Shown here: piece after piece, positions 41,219 through 41,604 of the stretch
How positions within the stretch are numbered: position 1 is the stretch's first letter
How the letters are laid out: each line of letters opens with the position of its first letter
Source of the DNA: Elainella saxicola E1
Lineage (GTDB): Bacteria > Cyanobacteriota > Cyanobacteriia > Elainellales > Elainellaceae
Length of the DNA stretch: 41,604 nt
Assembly: GCA_002796835.1 (NCBI GenBank)
Contig: LUGL01000103.1
Span: forward strand, 1-41,604
Direction of reading: 5' to 3'
The notes under the pieces: model-generated
Told to the model about the DNA's origin: nothing
The model's database searches: none
Seen by the model: only the letters and a program-made list of their open reading frames with translations
Position numbers and translations under genes: made by a program

Positions 41219-41604
41219 TCAAGCTGCGATCAGAGCATTGCCTTTGTTCTTCACTTTGCGTTTCCACTGAATCACCAGTTCCCCTTGATTGAGTAATCTG
41301 TCGAGCAAGGAGTGAAGTTCCTCCACCGATTGAAATAAACGATGCGCAATAAACTCTTTGCACGAATGCCACACCAACTCAATTAAGTTGAAATCTGGAC
41401 TGTAAGGCGGCAAAAACAGCAGTTGCAGATTGGGGCATTCGACTGCCAGTTGTTCGAGCATGGCCTGTTTTTTGTGATAGCTGGCATTGTCAAGCACCAC
41501 CAAAATTCTCGGTCCCCACTGCTCAAATTCCTGCTCTAAATGTCCTGCTGCCAACCATTCTTGCTTGACGAACTCATTGAGTTTGACCAGATTGATGTAG
41601 CAAC
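41219..41604 (-). mobile_element. IS630-type transposase, 5' end cut by window edge
   Basis: The frame reads from 41604 (no start in view) to a TGA at 41219-41221, about 127 residues. It carries the DDE endonuclease end: YINLVKLNEFVKQEW, LVVLDNASYHKK with the second catalytic Asp, and LPPYSPDFNLIELVW with the third (Glu). This is the pattern of IS630/Tc1-mariner transposases that insert at TA. The remaining part is beyond the right edge. The left end of the element should fall in 41119-41218, but I cannot name an inverted repeat with only one end in view. The tail is basic (WKRKVKNKGNALIAA). Confidence 0.88.

Overview
The window looks like chromosome of a cyanobacterium. It carries psb27 (photosystem II assembly), a Fur very like cyanobacterial FurA, a KaiB-domain protein, an NB-ARC/WD40 protein of cyanobacterial type, heptamer CCAAAAT tandem repeats, and very many GATCG-rich (HIP1, GCGATCGC-type) octamers in and between genes. 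The WD40/NB-ARC gene, the heptamers and the contractile injection genes favour a filamentous or multicellular lineage, but genus cannot be read from the sequence. No rRNA, tRNA or CRISPR array was found.

Region 1 (1-8904, minus strand) is the promoter-proximal part of an extracellular contractile injection system (eCIS) operon. In transcription order: tail sheath, inner tube, a CxxC zinc-ribbon-like baseplate protein, a disordered protein with a conserved C-terminal motif, a DUF4255/Pvc16 terminator-like protein, an AAA+ ATPase (Pvc15-like), a small conserved protein, and a DUF4157 (eCIS core domain) protein that runs off the left edge. Four junctions are ATGA stop/start overlaps, so the genes are probably translationally coupled. 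Spike, gp25-like, gp6/gp7-like and tape-measure genes are not here and should lie to the left. About 1 kb of gene-poor DNA (8905-9929) precedes the operon.

Region 2 (about 9930-15150, plus strand) is a run of housekeeping genes: MidA/NDUFAF7-type methyltransferase, hemD, coaE, a DUF2232 membrane protein and a CobT-like UPF0284 protein. Region 3 (15166-19756) holds a coiled-coil protein, an orphan solute-binding lipoprotein, a secreted protein, a gene-poor stretch with two mini-ORFs, and a glutathionyl-hydroquinone reductase. Region 4 (19903-23640) is a 1245-residue HTH-like/NB-ARC/14xWD40 protein.

Region 5 (23729-33109) mixes small hypotheticals, a TenA-family protein, a TPR protein, AlkA-type glycosylase and a CDF transporter with overlapping 3' ends, riboflavin synthase, Fur, a KaiB-domain fusion, a PilT ATPase followed by a good intrinsic terminator, and a pentapeptide-repeat protein. 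Region 6 (33563-41118) has ilvD, a maltose-acetyltransferase-like enzyme next to a GPH-type sugar symporter, psb27, an ABC exporter and a membrane protein of unknown role. An IS630-type transposase is cut by the right edge.

A recurring feature is short (12-16 bp) tandem duplications in spacers and at gene ends. The most striking triplicates the start codon region of the CobT-like gene. The best candidate for a special biological system is the eCIS operon, whose DUF4157 and disordered proteins are the least understood parts.
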